DNA of 64,000 bases from Dryocola sp. LX212 (GTDB lineage: Bacteria; Pseudomonadota; Gammaproteobacteria; Enterobacterales; Enterobacteriaceae): positions 1,364,001 to 1,428,000 of the forward strand of contig CP167917.1 in assembly GCA_041504365.1 (NCBI GenBank), written 5' to 3'. The stretch's first letter is position 1; each line of letters starts with the position of its first letter. Shown here in pieces: positions 1 to 9,760 of the stretch. The position numbers and the translations under genes are program-made. The notes beneath the pieces are model-generated. The model made no database searches, was not told the DNA's origin, and was given only the letters and a program-made list of their open reading frames with translations.

Positions 1-1112
1 ACGAGCGGGAGCGCGATGCTTCGGTTGAAAAAATTCTCGGGCGTGAAGTTATCTGCCAGGGTTTTGACGACAGCGTGCTTCTGGCGCCGGGCAGCGTGAC
101 CACCGGCAATCATGAAATGTACAAAGTGTTCACGCCGTTCAGTAAGGCATTTATCCGTCGGCTCCACGAAGGACTTCCTGAATGTGTTACCGCGCCGCAA
201 TCGCGCGGTGAACCATTGTCGGTTTCAAATCTCACGCCTTTTAATTACCCACGCGAAACAGTCGACGCTGCTTTATTCCCGACAGGAGAAAAAGCGGCCA
301 TTTCCCAGCTACGAAAATTTAGCCAGACCCCGGTCGCAGAGTATCCTGAAAAGCGTGATTTTCCCGCAGTAGAGGGCACCAGCAGATTGTCGCCCTATCT
401 TGCAGCTGGCATTATTTCTCCTCGGCAGTGCCTGCATCGCCTGCTGAAAGAGCACCCCCAGGCGCTTGATGGTGGGGCAGGGGCTACGTGGCTCAACGAA
501 CTTATCTGGCGTGAGTTCTACCGGCACCTGCTGGTAGCCTGGCCGAAGCTCTGCCGCTTTCAGCCGTTTATCCCATGGGCGGATGGCGTGCGCTGGGCTC
601 AGGACAGGCAGAGGCTGACCGACTGGCAGCAGGGAAAAACAGGCTTCCCGATAGTGGATGCAGCAATGCGTCAGCTGAATACTACGGGCTGGATGCATAA
701 CCGCCTGCGTATGGTTGTCGCCAGCTTCCTGGTTAAGGATCTGCTTGTCGACTGGCGGGAAGGCGAGCGCTATTTCATGTCGCAGCTGATTGATGGCGAT
801 CTCGCCGCCAACAACGGCGGCTGGCAGTGGGCCGCCTCGACGGGCACCGATGCAGCACCGTATTTTCGCATTTTCAACCCAACAACCCAGGGGGAACGCT
901 TCGATGCCACAGGCGAATTCATTCGCCGTTGGCTGCCGGAGCTTGCGAAGGTCCCGGATAAGTTTATCCATACCCCATGGGTTTTCGCGGATAAACAGCA
1001 ACATACGCTGGACTATCCGCGTCCGATTGTTGACCATAAGCAGGCACGAATCGCGACCCTTGCCGCCTATGAGGCGGCCCGAAAACCGGAAGATAAACAA
1101 GATGAAAAATAG
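1..1112 (+). CDS. phrB: Deoxyribodipyrimidine photolyase (5' end outside window)
   Basis: Light-driven repair enzyme that splits cyclobutane pyrimidine dimers using FAD and a folate antenna. The open frame runs from the window edge (first full codon at position 3) to the stop at 1110-1112, giving 369 residues; the E. coli protein has about 472, so roughly 100 N-terminal residues lie upstream. The FAD-binding C-terminal region is intact: the TGWMHNRLRMVVASF stretch and the NGGWQWAASTGTDAAPYFRI stretch are typical of class I CPD photolyases. The stop overlaps the ybgI start by 11 bp, suggesting co-transcription. The identification is by recognisable family motifs and by the phrB-ybgI order. Confidence 0.95.
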   Translation, partial: ERERDASVEKILGREVICQGFDDSVLLAPGSVTTGNHEMYKVFTPFSKAFIRRLHEGLPECVTAPQSRGEPLSVSNLTPFNYPRETVDAALFPTGEKAAISQLRKFSQTPVAEYPEKRDFPAVEGTSRLSPYLAAGIISPRQCLHRLLKEHPQALDGGAGATWLNELIWREFYRHLLVAWPKLCRFQPFIPWADGVRWAQDRQRLTDWQQGKTGFPIVDAAMRQLNTTGWMHNRLRMVVASFLVKDLLVDWREGERYFMSQLIDGDLAANNGGWQWAASTGTDAAPYFRIFNPTTQGERFDATGEFIRRWLPELAKVPDKFIHTPWVFADKQQHTLDYPRPIVDHKQARIATLAAYEAARKPEDKQDEK

Positions 1113-1845
1113 CGAACTTGAACGCCTGATTAACGAAAAGCTTAACAGCGCGGCCTTCAGCGACTATGCGCCAAACGGCCTGCAGGTTGAGGGGCGCGAA
1201 GAGATCCGCAAAATTGTGACCGGCGTAACGGCAAGCCAGGCGTTGTTAGATGAGGCCGTCCGTCAGAGTGCGGATGCGGTGGTTGTGCATCATGGCTATT
1301 TCTGGAAGGGGGAATCCCCGGTGATTCGCGGCATGAAGCGCAATCGTCTGAAAACGCTGCTTGCTAATGACATCAATCTGTATGGCTGGCATTTGCCGCT
1401 GGACGCCCATCCGCAGCTGGGGAATAACGCGCAGCTGGGTTCACTTTTGGGCATTGAAACCAAAGGTGAAATTGAGCCGCTTGTGCCGTGGGGTGAGTTT
1501 CCCTCTTCGCTGACGGGTGTTGAGCTGGCTTCCTGGATAGAGCTTCGTCTTGGCCGCACGCCGTTGTGGTGTGGCGATACCGGTCCGGAACACATTCGCC
1601 GCGTAGCCTGGTGCACCGGTGGCGGACAAAGCTTCATAGACAGCGCCGCTCGTTTCGGCGTGGATGCTTTTATTACCGGCGAGGTTTCCGAGCAAACCAT
1701 CCATTCCGCACGTGAGCAGGGCCTGCATTTCTTTGCGGCGGGCCATCACGCCACTGAACGCGGCGGCATTCAGGCGCTGAGCGACTGGTTAAACAGCGAA
1801 ACGGATCTGGACGTCACCTTTATTGATATTCCGAACCCGGCATAA
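1102..1845 (+). CDS. ybgI: Nif3-like dinuclear metal-binding protein YbgI
   Basis: Member of the Nif3/DUF34 family: a 247-residue protein expected to form a toroidal hexamer with a dinuclear metal site. The family's biochemical role is not settled; a link to GTP cyclohydrolase-type chemistry or DNA damage tolerance has been suggested for relatives. The start at 1102 (ATG, MKNSELERL) gives exactly the E. coli length; an in-frame start at 790 is upstream but lies inside phrB. Metal ligands are visible in the HHGYFWKGE segment near residue 63 and in the C-terminal GHHATERGG segment. It overlaps phrB by 11 bp and precedes pxpB by 20 bp. Confidence 0.93.
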   Translation: MKNSELERLINEKLNSAAFSDYAPNGLQVEGREEIRKIVTGVTASQALLDEAVRQSADAVVVHHGYFWKGESPVIRGMKRNRLKTLLANDINLYGWHLPLDAHPQLGNNAQLGSLLGIETKGEIEPLVPWGEFPSSLTGVELASWIELRLGRTPLWCGDTGPEHIRRVAWCTGGGQSFIDSAARFGVDAFITGEVSEQTIHSAREQGLHFFAAGHHATERGGIQALSDWLNSETDLDVTFIDIPNPA

Positions 1846-1865
1846 GACGGTATTCAGGAGGATAA

Positions 1866-2522
1866 GTGCAAAGAGCTCGGTGTTATTTATTAGGTGAAAG
1901 TGCGGTTGTTCTGGAGCTGGAGCCGCCGGTTTCCCTTGAAAGTCAGCAGCGCATCTGGGGGTTGACCCGCAGGCTCGAAGAGTCGGATGCGATACGGGAA
2001 GTTATCCCAGGGATGAATAACATCACGGTGATCCTGCGCGATCCGCAAAGCCTTGCCATCGACGGCATAGAACGGATCCAGCGCTGGTGGGAAGAGAGTG
2101 AAGCGATAATCCCGGAATCGCGCCGGGTCGACATCCCGGTAATATATGGCGGGGATTTTGGGCCGGATCTTAGCGTGGTTGCGGAGCATAACGACCTGAC
2201 GATTAGTCAGGTGGTCGAGCAGCACGCCAGCGCGGAATACATCGTCTATTTTCTTGGATTCCAGCCTGGCTTTGCCTATCTTGGCGGGCTTGCGCCAGCG
2301 TTGTATACCCCACGTCGCGCCGAGCCTCGTCTGCTGGTGCCTGCCGGCTCGGTCGGCATCGGCGGCGGTCAGACGGGGATTTATCCGCTGGCAACGCCAG
2401 GCGGCTGGCAGATTATCGGCCAGACGTCAGTGAAATTATTTAACCCGACAACTGAACCACCAACGCTGTTAGCGCCGGGCGATACCGTGCGTTTTGTTCC
2501 CCAGAAGGAGGGCGTGTGCTAA
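1866..2522 (+). CDS. pxpB: 5-oxoprolinase subunit B
   Basis: Subunit B of the PxpABC 5-oxoprolinase, which opens the spontaneous cyclisation product 5-oxoproline to glutamate at the cost of ATP. The 218 residues match E. coli PxpB (YbgJ, a KipI homologue) in length. The start is GTG at 1866, preceded by a strong CAGGAGG ribosome site at 1855-1861. The cyclophilin-like C-terminal core motif [12 protein letters not shown] is visible. It overlaps pxpC by 7 bp, so the two are translationally coupled. The expected third subunit gene, pxpA, is not found next to it. Confidence 0.93.
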   Translation: MQRARCYLLGESAVVLELEPPVSLESQQRIWGLTRRLEESDAIREVIPGMNNITVILRDPQSLAIDGIERIQRWWEESEAIIPESRRVDIPVIYGGDFGPDLSVVAEHNDLTISQVVEQHASAEYIVYFLGFQPGFAYLGGLAPALYTPRRAEPRLLVPAGSVGIGGGQTGIYPLATPGGWQIIGQTSVKLFNPTTEPPTLLAPGDTVRFVPQKEGVC

Positions 2523-3448
2523 AAATTATTCGTGCCGGGATGCACACCACCGTGCAGGACAGCGGGCGTTTTGGCTATCGCCAGCTCGGCGTCAGCCGCT
2601 GCGGTGCGCTGGATGGCCCCGCGCTGCGTATTGCTAATTTACTGGTTGGCAACGAACCGGGCAGCGCCGCGCTGGAAATCACCCTCGGGCAGTTTGCGGT
2701 GGAATTCACCGAAGACGGCTGGTTTGCGTTAACCGGCGCGGGCTGCCACGCCGAGCTGGATGGCAAAGCCGTATGGACCGGCTGGCGTCTGCCGGTAAAA
2801 GCCGGGCAGCAGCTGCATCTGAAATCCCCGGAGCGTGGTATGCGCAGCTATCTGGCGGTAGCGGGCGGGCTGAATGTACCTTTGCTGATGGGCTCGGCAA
2901 GCACGGATTTGAAAGCGCAGGTGGGGGGATTTGAGGGGCGTTTGCTGAAGGATGGCGATGTTATTCCCGCTCATCCTTCAAAGCGCCATTTTCGCGAGGC
3001 TCGCGGGATTAAACAGCTGCAGTGGGGCAACCGCATACGTGCGCTCCCTGGGCCGGAATACCATGAGTTCAGCCAGACGGCGCAGGACAGTTTCTGGCGC
3101 CTTCCCTGGCAGCTAAGCCCGCAGAGTAACCGCATGGGTTACCGCTTCATGGGGCAGAGGCTGGAGCGAAACACCGACCGGGAGCTGTTATCCCACGGGC
3201 TTTTGCCGGGCGTGGTGCAAGTCCCTCACAACGGCCAGCCAATCGTGTTACTCAACGATGCCCAGACCACCGGCGGCTACCCGCGCATTGCCTGCGTTAT
3301 CGAGGCCGATATGTTCCACCTGGCGCAAATCCGCCTGGGCGAACCTATCCATTTTGTGCAGTGCACGATTGAAGAGGCGCTGAAGGCGCGGCGCGACGAG
3401 CTGCTCTATCTCGAGCAGCTGGCTTGGCGGCTTAACGACGGCGATTAA
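2516..3448 (+). CDS. pxpC: 5-oxoprolinase subunit C
   Basis: Subunit C of the 5-oxoprolinase complex (YbgK, KipA-like, related to the carboxyltransferase part of urea amidolyase). It has 310 residues, the usual length. The start is GTG at 2516, inside the end of pxpB. The N-terminal signature [20 protein letters not shown] is characteristic of the biotin-dependent carboxyltransferase AHS2 fold, and the [12 protein letters not shown] segment near the C-terminus is also diagnostic. In E. coli pxpA follows; here the next gene is nei, 17 bp after the stop, so the complex appears incomplete at this locus. Confidence 0.93.
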   Translation: MLKIIRAGMHTTVQDSGRFGYRQLGVSRCGALDGPALRIANLLVGNEPGSAALEITLGQFAVEFTEDGWFALTGAGCHAELDGKAVWTGWRLPVKAGQQLHLKSPERGMRSYLAVAGGLNVPLLMGSASTDLKAQVGGFEGRLLKDGDVIPAHPSKRHFREARGIKQLQWGNRIRALPGPEYHEFSQTAQDSFWRLPWQLSPQSNRMGYRFMGQRLERNTDRELLSHGLLPGVVQVPHNGQPIVLLNDAQTTGGYPRIACVIEADMFHLAQIRLGEPIHFVQCTIEEALKARRDELLYLEQLAWRLNDGD

Positions 3449-3465
3449 CTCATCAAGGAGACGGC

Positions 3466-4257
3466 ATGCCGGAAGGCCCGGAAATAAGACGTGCGGCGGA
3501 TGCGCTTGAGGCCGCCGTCCTCAATAAACCTCTTACCGACGTCTGGTTTGCTTTTCCCACGTTAAAAGCGTTCGAGCACCAGCTGATTGGCGAAAAAATC
3601 GAGCGTATCGACACGCGAGGCAAAGCGCTGCTAACACGCTTTTCAAATGGTAAAACGCTTTATAGCCATAACCAGTTATATGGTGTATGGCGCGTCGTCA
3701 GCGCGGATGAAACTCCGAAAACCACTCGTGTTCTGCGCGTTAAATTGCAGACGGCGGACAAGGCGATTTTGCTCTACAGCGCGTCTGAAATCCTTATGCT
3801 GGATGATGATGAACTGGCAAAGCACCCGTTTTTACTGCGCGTGGGGCCGGACGTGCTGGATCTGACGCTGACGATGGAGGAAGTTAAAAAACGGCTGCTG
3901 TCGACGAGATTTCGCAGGCGGCAGTTCAGCGGCCTGCTGCTCGATCAGGCATTTCTTGCGGGGCTGGGAAACTACCTGCGCGTGGAAATACTCTGGCATG
4001 CCGGGCTGAGTGCGAGCCATCGGGCACAGGATTTAACCCCGGAGCAGCTGGAAAGGCTGGCCAAAGCGCTGCTGGATATACCGCGTCTCTCGTACAACAC
4101 GCGGGGCAATGTGGATGTAAACAAGCATCATGGCTCAATTTTCAGCTTTAAGGTTTTTCATCGGGCCGGGGAATTGTGCGAGCGTTGCGGCGGGGTGATA
4201 GACAGAACTATGCTTTCGTCCCGGCCTTTTTACTGGTGTCCGCACTGTCAGAAATAG
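3466..4257 (+). CDS. nei: Endonuclease VIII, DNA glycosylase/AP lyase
   Basis: Base-excision repair enzyme that removes oxidised pyrimidines and cuts the abasic site by beta,delta-elimination. At 263 residues it is full length. The N-terminus [12 protein letters not shown] supplies the catalytic proline (after Met removal) and glutamate. The C-terminal zinc finger is complete, with spacing C-x2-C-x16-C-x2-C ending in the CPHC pair at the very end. AAGGAG lies before the ATG. The gene sits 17 bp after pxpC, where E. coli has pxpA between them. It is convergent with gltA, sharing a bidirectional terminator. Confidence 0.96.
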   Translation: MPEGPEIRRAADALEAAVLNKPLTDVWFAFPTLKAFEHQLIGEKIERIDTRGKALLTRFSNGKTLYSHNQLYGVWRVVSADETPKTTRVLRVKLQTADKAILLYSASEILMLDDDELAKHPFLLRVGPDVLDLTLTMEEVKKRLLSTRFRRRQFSGLLLDQAFLAGLGNYLRVEILWHAGLSASHRAQDLTPEQLERLAKALLDIPRLSYNTRGNVDVNKHHGSIFSFKVFHRAGELCERCGGVIDRTMLSSRPFYWCPHCQK

Positions 4258-4264
4258 CCATAAA

Positions 4265-4288
4265 AAAACGCGCCCTTGAGCGCGTTTT
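4265..4288. terminator. Bidirectional terminator between nei and gltA
   Basis: The stem AACGCGC (4267-4273) pairs with GCGCGTT (4280-4286) around a 6-nt loop and can be extended by A-T pairs on both sides. On the minus strand it is followed by a run of seven T, a strong Rho-independent terminator for gltA. On the plus strand it is followed by TTTTCCTT, serving nei. Confidence 0.85.
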
Positions 4289-4304
4289 CCTTATCTGCGA
4301 GACG

Positions 4305-5591
4305 TTAGTTTTTCAAATCAGATTTGAAATCACGCTTGTCGTAGCCGGTATAAAGCTGGCGAGGACGGGCAATTTTGATCCCGTCGTCGTGCATTTCGTT
4401 CCAGTGTGCAATCCAGCCAACGGTACGTGCCATGGCGAAGATAACGGTAAACATAGAAGACGGAATGCCCATCGCTTTCAGGATGATGCCGGAGTAGAAG
4501 TCCACGTTCGGATAGAGTTTCTTCTCGATGAAGTACGGGTCGTTCAACGCAATGTGCTCAAGCTCCATCGCCACTTCCAGCAGGCTGTTATCTTTCAGAT
4601 TCAGCTCTTTCAGCACTTCATGGCAGGTTTCACGCATTACGGTGGCACGCGGGTCGTAGTTTTTGTAGACACGGTGACCAAAGCCCATCAGGCGGAAAGA
4701 GTCGTTCTTGTCTTTCGCGCGGCGGATGAATTCCGGAATGTGCTCAACGCTGCTGATCTCTTCAAGCATTTTCAGCGCGGCTTCGTTAGCGCCACCGTGC
4801 GCAGGTCCCCACAGGGAGGCGATACCGGCGGCGATACAGGCGAACGGGTTAGCGCCGCTTGAGCCTGCGGTACGCACGGTAGAGGTGGAGGCGTTTTGCT
4901 CGTGGTCGGCGTGCAGGATCAGAATACGGTCCATTGCGCGTTCCAGAATTGGGTTAACCACGTACTCTTCGCACGGCGTGGAGAACATCATATTCAGGAA
5001 GTTGCCGGCGTAGGAGAGGTCGTTACGCGGGTAAACAAACGGCTGACCGATAGAGTACTTGTAGCACATCGCTGCCATGGTCGGCATTTTGGACAGCAGG
5101 CGGAACGCGGCAATCTCGCGGTGGCGCGGGTTATTCACGTCCATTGAGTCATGGTAGAACGCCGCCAGCGCGCCGGTCACGCCACACATTACCGCCATCG
5201 GGTGGGAGTCGCGACGGAAGCCGTGGAACAAACGGGTAATTTGTTCGTGGATCATGGTGTGACGGGTAACGGTGGTTTTGAACTCTTCGTATTGTTCCTG
5301 GGTCGGCTTTTCGCCGTTCAGCAGGATGTAGCAGACTTCAAGATAGTTGGAGTGGGTTGCCAGCTGGTCGATCGGGAAACCACGATGGAGCAGGATGCCT
5401 TCATCACCGTCGATAAAGGTGATTTTAGATTCACATGATGCGGTGGAGGTAAAACCTGGGTCAAAAGTAAACACACCTTTAGAACCAAGACTACGGATAT
5501 CAATTACATCCTGACCGAGCGTGCCCTGTAGCACATCCAGTTCGATAGCATCTTCACCGGTGCTGGTGAGGGTTGCTTTTTTGTCAGCCAT
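4305..5591 (-). CDS. gltA: Citrate synthase, type II hexameric
   Basis: Condenses acetyl-CoA and oxaloacetate to citrate, the first TCA step. It has 428 residues, against 427 in E. coli. The catalytic histidines are visible in [13 protein letters not shown] and [14 protein letters not shown] and the aspartate in NVDFYSG. The N-terminal domain is that of the NADH-inhibited Gram-negative type II enzyme. It is transcribed away from sdhC, so the 657-bp intergenic region carries control for the two halves of the TCA block. A GGAG ribosome site (minus strand) precedes the start. Confidence 0.98.
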   Translation of the reverse strand: MADKKATLTSTGEDAIELDVLQGTLGQDVIDIRSLGSKGVFTFDPGFTSTASCESKITFIDGDEGILLHRGFPIDQLATHSNYLEVCYILLNGEKPTQEQYEEFKTTVTRHTMIHEQITRLFHGFRRDSHPMAVMCGVTGALAAFYHDSMDVNNPRHREIAAFRLLSKMPTMAAMCYKYSIGQPFVYPRNDLSYAGNFLNMMFSTPCEEYVVNPILERAMDRILILHADHEQNASTSTVRTAGSSGANPFACIAAGIASLWGPAHGGANEAALKMLEEISSVEHIPEFIRRAKDKNDSFRLMGFGHRVYKNYDPRATVMRETCHEVLKELNLKDNSLLEVAMELEHIALNDPYFIEKKLYPNVDFYSGIILKAMGIPSSMFTVIFAMARTVGWIAHWNEMHDDGIKIARPRQLYTGYDKRDFKSDLKN

Positions 5592-5902
5592 TTACGGTCT
5601 CCTTAGCGCCTATTTTATAAGACTGCCGGGGGCCTGATTTGCATTCAAACTTACTGTGGTCGTTACCCGTTTTTTTAGTTGGCTCGCAGCTCTGCTTTAG
5701 AGGAGTACTACCAGGGTACAGAGCGATGGGCGCTTGCAGGTAACTTAGCCACGCAGGCGAAAAACAACAAATCAGGATGTTAGCAGTCCGTATCAGTCAA
5801 ACCTGTTTACCACTATTAACTGTCCTGAATACTTGGGTCAATACCGACACACTGTTACATAACTTATTCACAAGTGTAAGGCTGACCCTATAACTTTTGC
5901 GA

Positions 5903-5931
5903 ATTATACGGCTTTTCCGGCTTTGTTTGTA
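5903..5931 (-). promoter_or_regulatory. gltA promoter
   Basis: On the minus strand a perfect -10 hexamer TATAAT is read at 5908-5903. A weak -35 TACAAA lies 17 bp upstream at 5931-5926. The surrounding sequence closely resembles the main E. coli gltA promoter region as I recall it. The leader to the gltA start is about 300 nt. The rest of 5592-6248 is A+T rich and shared with sdh control. Confidence 0.65.
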
Positions 5932-5990
5932 ACAAGAATGTTTAACTTTTGTCAAATCAGATAATTAAATTTTAAAACAATGTTGTTATC

Positions 5991-6004
5991 GTGATGCATG
6001 TCAC
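5991..6004. promoter_or_regulatory. CRP-like site in gltA-sdhC intergenic region
   Basis: GTGATGCATGTCAC is a perfect inverted repeat with the CRP half-site spacing GTGA-N6-TCAC. It is centred about 80 bp before the expected sdh start point, a usual place for an upstream activator. The sdh operon is known to be CRP-activated and ArcA-repressed in E. coli; the CRP assignment here rests on the motif alone. Confidence 0.6.
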
Positions 6005-6042
6005 TGTTCCGAGCAAAACCCTTCAAACAATATGTAGGTTAA

Positions 6043-6071
6043 TTGTAATGATTTTGTGAAGAGCCTATACT
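6043..6071 (+). promoter_or_regulatory. sdhC promoter
   Basis: A -35 TTGTAA (6043-6048) and a -10 TATACT (6066-6071) are separated by exactly 17 bp. The context closely resembles the E. coli sdh promoter as I recall it. The transcript would carry a leader of about 170 nt before sdhC. Confidence 0.8.
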
Positions 6072-6248
6072 GCCGCCAGGTCTCCGGAATACCCTGCCAC
6101 CGGGCGCCACCCAGCGTTGTAGCCAGCATTTTGGCATCTGGACGTAGCTGTTTTTGCATGACGCACAGTTATAGAAAGTTCGCGCTGTCTGACCCCGCTT
6201 GCAGACCCGGAGGAAGGAAACAATAAGAACAGCATGTGGGCGCTATTC

Positions 6249-6638
6249 ATGATAAAAAATTCGAAAAAACAAAGACCTGTAAATCTGGATCTCTCAACGA
6301 TCCGATTTCCCGTGACTGCAATCGCTTCCATCCTCCATCGTGCATCCGGCGTGATCACTTTTGTGGCTGTCGGCATCCTGCTTTGGTTACTCGGTCTGTC
6401 ACTCTCCTCCCCGGAAGGCTTCCTCGTTGCGTCATCTATGATGAGCGGCTTCTTCGTTAAATTCATTATGTGGGGCATTCTGACCGCTCTCGCCTATCAC
6501 GTTGTCGGCGGTATTCGCCACATGCTGATGGACGTGGGCTATCTGGAAGAAACCTTCTTAGCGGGCAAACGATCCGCAATGATTTCCTTTGTAATAACTG
6601 TCGTGCTTTCAATTCTCGCAGGAGTCCTCGTATGGTAA
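6249..6638 (+). CDS. sdhC: Succinate dehydrogenase cytochrome b556 subunit
   Basis: Membrane anchor subunit of complex II; with SdhD it binds heme b556 and the ubiquinone site. Starting at ATG 6249 ([13 protein letters not shown]) gives 129 residues, the E. coli length; an in-frame ATG at 6234 would add five residues and is better placed relative to the GGAGGAAGG at 6210-6218, so the start remains slightly uncertain. Three transmembrane helices are evident. The SILHRASG segment carries the quinone-site Ser/Arg, and the heme ligand His lies in the [12 protein letters not shown] helix. It overlaps sdhD by 7 bp. Confidence 0.95.
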   Translation: MIKNSKKQRPVNLDLSTIRFPVTAIASILHRASGVITFVAVGILLWLLGLSLSSPEGFLVASSMMSGFFVKFIMWGILTALAYHVVGGIRHMLMDVGYLEETFLAGKRSAMISFVITVVLSILAGVLVW

Positions 6639-6979
6639 GCAATGCCTCTGCATTAGGTCGCAATGGCGTGCATGACTTTTTGCTGGTTCGTGCCACCGCC
6701 ATCGTTATCACCCTGTACATCATCTATATGATCGGGTTCTTCGCCTTCACCGGCGAGTTAACCTACGAGGTCTGGCGTGGTTTCTTCGCCTCCGCCTTCA
6801 CCAAAGTCTTCACCCTGCTGACGCTGTTCTCTATTTTGATCCATGCCTGGATTGGCATGTGGCAGGTACTGACCGACTACGTTAAACCGGTAGCGATGCG
6901 TCTTGGACTGCAACTGTTGATTGTTGTCGCGCTGCTGGTGTACGTCATTTATGGATTTGTTGTGGTGTGGGGTGTGTAA
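6632..6979 (+). CDS. sdhD: Succinate dehydrogenase membrane anchor subunit
   Basis: Second membrane anchor of complex II, 115 residues with three transmembrane helices. The start is ATG 6632 ([16 protein letters not shown]), preceded by GCAGGAG, and overlaps the end of sdhC. An upstream in-frame start at 6470 lies wholly within sdhC and is not used. [14 protein letters not shown] and the helix-II segment [17 protein letters not shown] hold the quinone and heme-contacting residues (His and Asp-Tyr). The TAA stop shares its last base with the sdhA ATG. Confidence 0.96.
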   Translation: MVSNASALGRNGVHDFLLVRATAIVITLYIIYMIGFFAFTGELTYEVWRGFFASAFTKVFTLLTLFSILIHAWIGMWQVLTDYVKPVAMRLGLQLLIVVALLVYVIYGFVVVWGV

Positions 6980-8745
6980 TGAATTTACCAGTTAGAGAGT
7001 TCGATGCAGTTGTTATCGGTGCGGGTGGTGCAGGTATGCGTGCCGCGCTGCAAATTTCTCAGTCAGGCCAGACCTGTGCCTTACTGTCCAAAGTATTCCC
7101 GACCCGTTCCCATACCGTGTCTGCGCAGGGCGGTATCACCGTAGCGCTGGGTAACACCCATGAAGACAACTGGGAATGGCATATGTACGACACGGTTAAA
7201 GGCTCCGATTACATCGGTGACCAGGACGCCATTGAATATATGTGTAAAACCGGCCCGGAAGCGATTCTGGAACTGGAACATATGGGTCTGCCGTTTTCCC
7301 GTCTTGACGATGGCACAATTTATCAGCGTCCGTTTGGCGGCCAGTCGAAAAATTTCGGCGGCGAACAGGCGGCACGTACAGCAGCAGCCGCGGACCGTAC
7401 CGGTCACGCTCTGCTGCACACGCTTTATCAGCAGAACCTGAAAAATAAAACCACTATATTCTCCGAGTGGTACGCGCTGGATCTGGTTAAGAATGATGAT
7501 GGCGCAGTCGTCGGCTGTACTGCGCTATGCATTGAAACCGGGGAAGTTGTCTACTTCAAAGCCAAAGCTACCGTGCTGGCAACCGGCGGTGCAGGCCGTA
7601 TTTATCAGTCCACTACCAACGCCCACATTAATACCGGCGACGGTGTCGGCATGGCCCTGCGTGCAGGCGTGCCCGTGCAGGACATGGAGATGTGGCAGTT
7701 CCACCCAACCGGTATCGCCGGGGCGGGTGTTCTGGTTACCGAAGGCTGCCGCGGTGAAGGTGGCTATCTGCTGAACAAACACGGTGAACGCTTCATGGAG
7801 CGTTATGCGCCGAACGCCAAAGACCTGGCGGGTCGTGACGTGGTGGCGCGTTCCATCATGATCGAAATCCGTGAAGGCCGTGGCTGCGAAGGTCCATGGG
7901 GGCCACACGCAAAACTTAAGCTGGATCACCTTGGTAAGGAAGTGCTGGAATCTCGCCTGCCGGGTATCCTGGAACTGTCCCGCACCTTCGCACACGTCGA
8001 CCCAATCAAAGAGCCAATCCCGGTTATCCCTACCTGCCACTATATGATGGGCGGTATTCCAACCAAAGTGACCGGACAGGCGCTGACCGTCAACGAACAG
8101 GGTGAAGACGTTGTCATCCCTGGTCTGTTTGCAGTGGGGGAAATCGCCTGCGTATCGGTACACGGTGCGAACCGCCTTGGCGGTAACTCGCTGCTGGACC
8201 TGGTAGTCTTTGGCCGTGCTGCAGGTCTCCATTTGCTGGAATGCATTGCCGAGCAGGGCGAACTGCGCGATGCAACGACCGAGCAAATCGACGCCGCGCT
8301 GGAACGTCTGAACCGCTGGAACGGCAACCGTGACGGTGAAGATCCGGTACAAATTCGTAAAGCCCTGCAGGAATGCATGCAGCACAACTTCTCGGTCTTC
8401 CGTGAAGGTGACGCAATGGCCAAAGGGCTTGAGCAGCTGAAGCAGATCCGCGAGCGCCTGAAAAACGCCCGTCTGGACGATACCTCCAGCGAATTCAACA
8501 CCCAGCGCGTCGAATGCCTGGAGCTGGATAACCTGATGGAAACCGCCTTTGCCACCGCCGTCTCCGCTAACTTCCGCACTGAAAGCCGGGGCGCCCATAG
8601 CCGCTTCGACTACCCGGACCGTGACGATGCAAACTGGCTGTGCCACAGCCTGTACCTGCCAGAGTCGGAAAGCATGACCCGCCGTGAGGTGAACATGCAG
8701 CCGAAACTGCGTCCGGCATTCCCACCAAAAGTGCGTACTTACTAA
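6979..8745 (+). CDS. sdhA: Succinate dehydrogenase flavoprotein subunit
   Basis: Catalytic subunit oxidising succinate to fumarate with covalently bound FAD. The start at 6979 ([20 protein letters not shown]) gives 588 residues, as in E. coli. The dinucleotide-binding GAGGAGM motif is at the N-terminus. The FAD-attachment histidine is in the [10 protein letters not shown] segment near residue 45. Substrate-site residues lie in [16 protein letters not shown] and the [13 protein letters not shown] segment. It overlaps the sdhD stop by one base, and sdhB follows 15 bp after its stop. Confidence 0.98.
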   Translation: MNLPVREFDAVVIGAGGAGMRAALQISQSGQTCALLSKVFPTRSHTVSAQGGITVALGNTHEDNWEWHMYDTVKGSDYIGDQDAIEYMCKTGPEAILELEHMGLPFSRLDDGTIYQRPFGGQSKNFGGEQAARTAAAADRTGHALLHTLYQQNLKNKTTIFSEWYALDLVKNDDGAVVGCTALCIETGEVVYFKAKATVLATGGAGRIYQSTTNAHINTGDGVGMALRAGVPVQDMEMWQFHPTGIAGAGVLVTEGCRGEGGYLLNKHGERFMERYAPNAKDLAGRDVVARSIMIEIREGRGCEGPWGPHAKLKLDHLGKEVLESRLPGILELSRTFAHVDPIKEPIPVIPTCHYMMGGIPTKVTGQALTVNEQGEDVVIPGLFAVGEIACVSVHGANRLGGNSLLDLVVFGRAAGLHLLECIAEQGELRDATTEQIDAALERLNRWNGNRDGEDPVQIRKALQECMQHNFSVFREGDAMAKGLEQLKQIRERLKNARLDDTSSEFNTQRVECLELDNLMETAFATAVSANFRTESRGAHSRFDYPDRDDANWLCHSLYLPESESMTRREVNMQPKLRPAFPPKVRTY

Positions 8746-8760
8746 TAGCGGAGCAAAGTG

Positions 8761-9477
8761 ATGAAACTCGAATTCTCTATTTATCGCTACAACCCGGACG
8801 TTGATGATGCTCCGCGCATGCAGGAGTACACGCTGGAAGGGGAAGAAGGGCGCGACATGATGTTGCTCGATGCGCTCATTCAGCTGAAAGAAAAAGATCC
8901 TACGCTTGCGTTTCGCCGCTCGTGCCGTGAAGGAGTTTGTGGCTCGGACGGCGTGAACATGAACGGTAAAAACGGCCTGGCCTGTATTACCCCCATCTCC
9001 GCACTGGGCAACGGCAAGCAGAAGATTGTGATCCGTCCGCTGCCGGGTTTACCCGTCGTGCGCGATCTGGTGGTAGACATGGGGCAATTCTATGCCCAAT
9101 ATGAGAAGATTAAGCCTTACCTGTTGAATAATGGGCAAAATCCACCGGCCCGCGAGCATTTACAGTCGCCGGAGCAGCGTGAAAAACTGGATGGTCTGTA
9201 CGAGTGCATTCTTTGCGCCTGCTGCTCAACGTCCTGCCCGTCGTTCTGGTGGAACCCGGATAAGTTTATCGGACCTGCAGGTCTGCTGGCGGCATACCGC
9301 TTCCTGATTGACAGCCGCGATACCGAAACGGCAAATCGTCTGGACGGCATGAGCGACGCTTTCAGCGTATTCCGCTGCCATAGCATCATGAACTGCGTCA
9401 GTGTATGCCCTAAGGGGCTGAACCCGACGAAAGCCATCGGTCACATTAAGTCGATGCTGCTGCAAAGAAGCGCTTAG
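8761..9477 (+). CDS. sdhB: Succinate dehydrogenase iron-sulfur subunit
   Basis: Electron-transfer subunit of complex II. ATG 8761 gives 238 residues, the family length; a GTG one codon upstream at 8758 is in frame but closer to the GGAG site. Three clusters are visible: [2Fe-2S] in CREGVCGSDG and the following GLAC, [4Fe-4S] in CILCACCSTSCPSFWW, and [3Fe-4S] in CHSIMNCVSVCPKG. It is the last sdh gene; sucA follows after 283 bp filled with palindromes. Confidence 0.97.
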   Translation: MKLEFSIYRYNPDVDDAPRMQEYTLEGEEGRDMMLLDALIQLKEKDPTLAFRRSCREGVCGSDGVNMNGKNGLACITPISALGNGKQKIVIRPLPGLPVVRDLVVDMGQFYAQYEKIKPYLLNNGQNPPAREHLQSPEQREKLDGLYECILCACCSTSCPSFWWNPDKFIGPAGLLAAYRFLIDSRDTETANRLDGMSDAFSVFRCHSIMNCVSVCPKGLNPTKAIGHIKSMLLQRSA

Positions 9478-9490
9478 TCAGAAAAACGTT

Positions 9491-9556
9491 GGCGGATGGC
9501 GCGGGCTTATCCGCCCTACGAAACAGGTAGGGTGGGTAAACGATGAGCCATTCACC
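9491..9556. repeat. REP/BIME-type repeat after sdhB
   Basis: A REP unit (9491-9520) contains GGCGGATGG and its partner TATCCGCC around a short spacer. A second, degenerate unit in the opposite orientation (9527-9556, GTAGGGTGGGTAAACG) follows, the arrangement of a small BIME. It lies just past the sdhB stop, where it could stabilise the upstream sdh message. Confidence 0.75.
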
Positions 9557-9560
9557 ATTC

Positions 9561-9675
9561 GGCTCCCGGGAAGGGAGCCATGCAGGAAATCTTTAAAAAC
9601 TGCCCTACGTAACCTCGTACAGCGACAGTTTTTAAAGGTTCCTTCGCGGGCCAAATTTCCACGGCACTGGCCCGC
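9561..9675. repeat. Cluster of inverted repeats in the sdhB-sucA gap
   Basis: Three further perfect inverted repeats follow the REP. GGCTCCC pairs with GGGAGCC (9561-9579). CTTTAAAAACTG (9591-9602) pairs with CAGTTTTTAAAG (9626-9637). GCGGGCCA (9646-9653) pairs with TGGCCCGC (9668-9675). No open frame of note is present. I cannot assign the cluster to a named repeat family. Confidence 0.7.
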
Positions 9676-9760
9676 TGAATGTGAACCCTGGAATGTGTAC
9701 CAAACGTGTACGCTATAGTTATCCACGGCGAATAAGCAGATAAATGCTTAAGGGATCACG

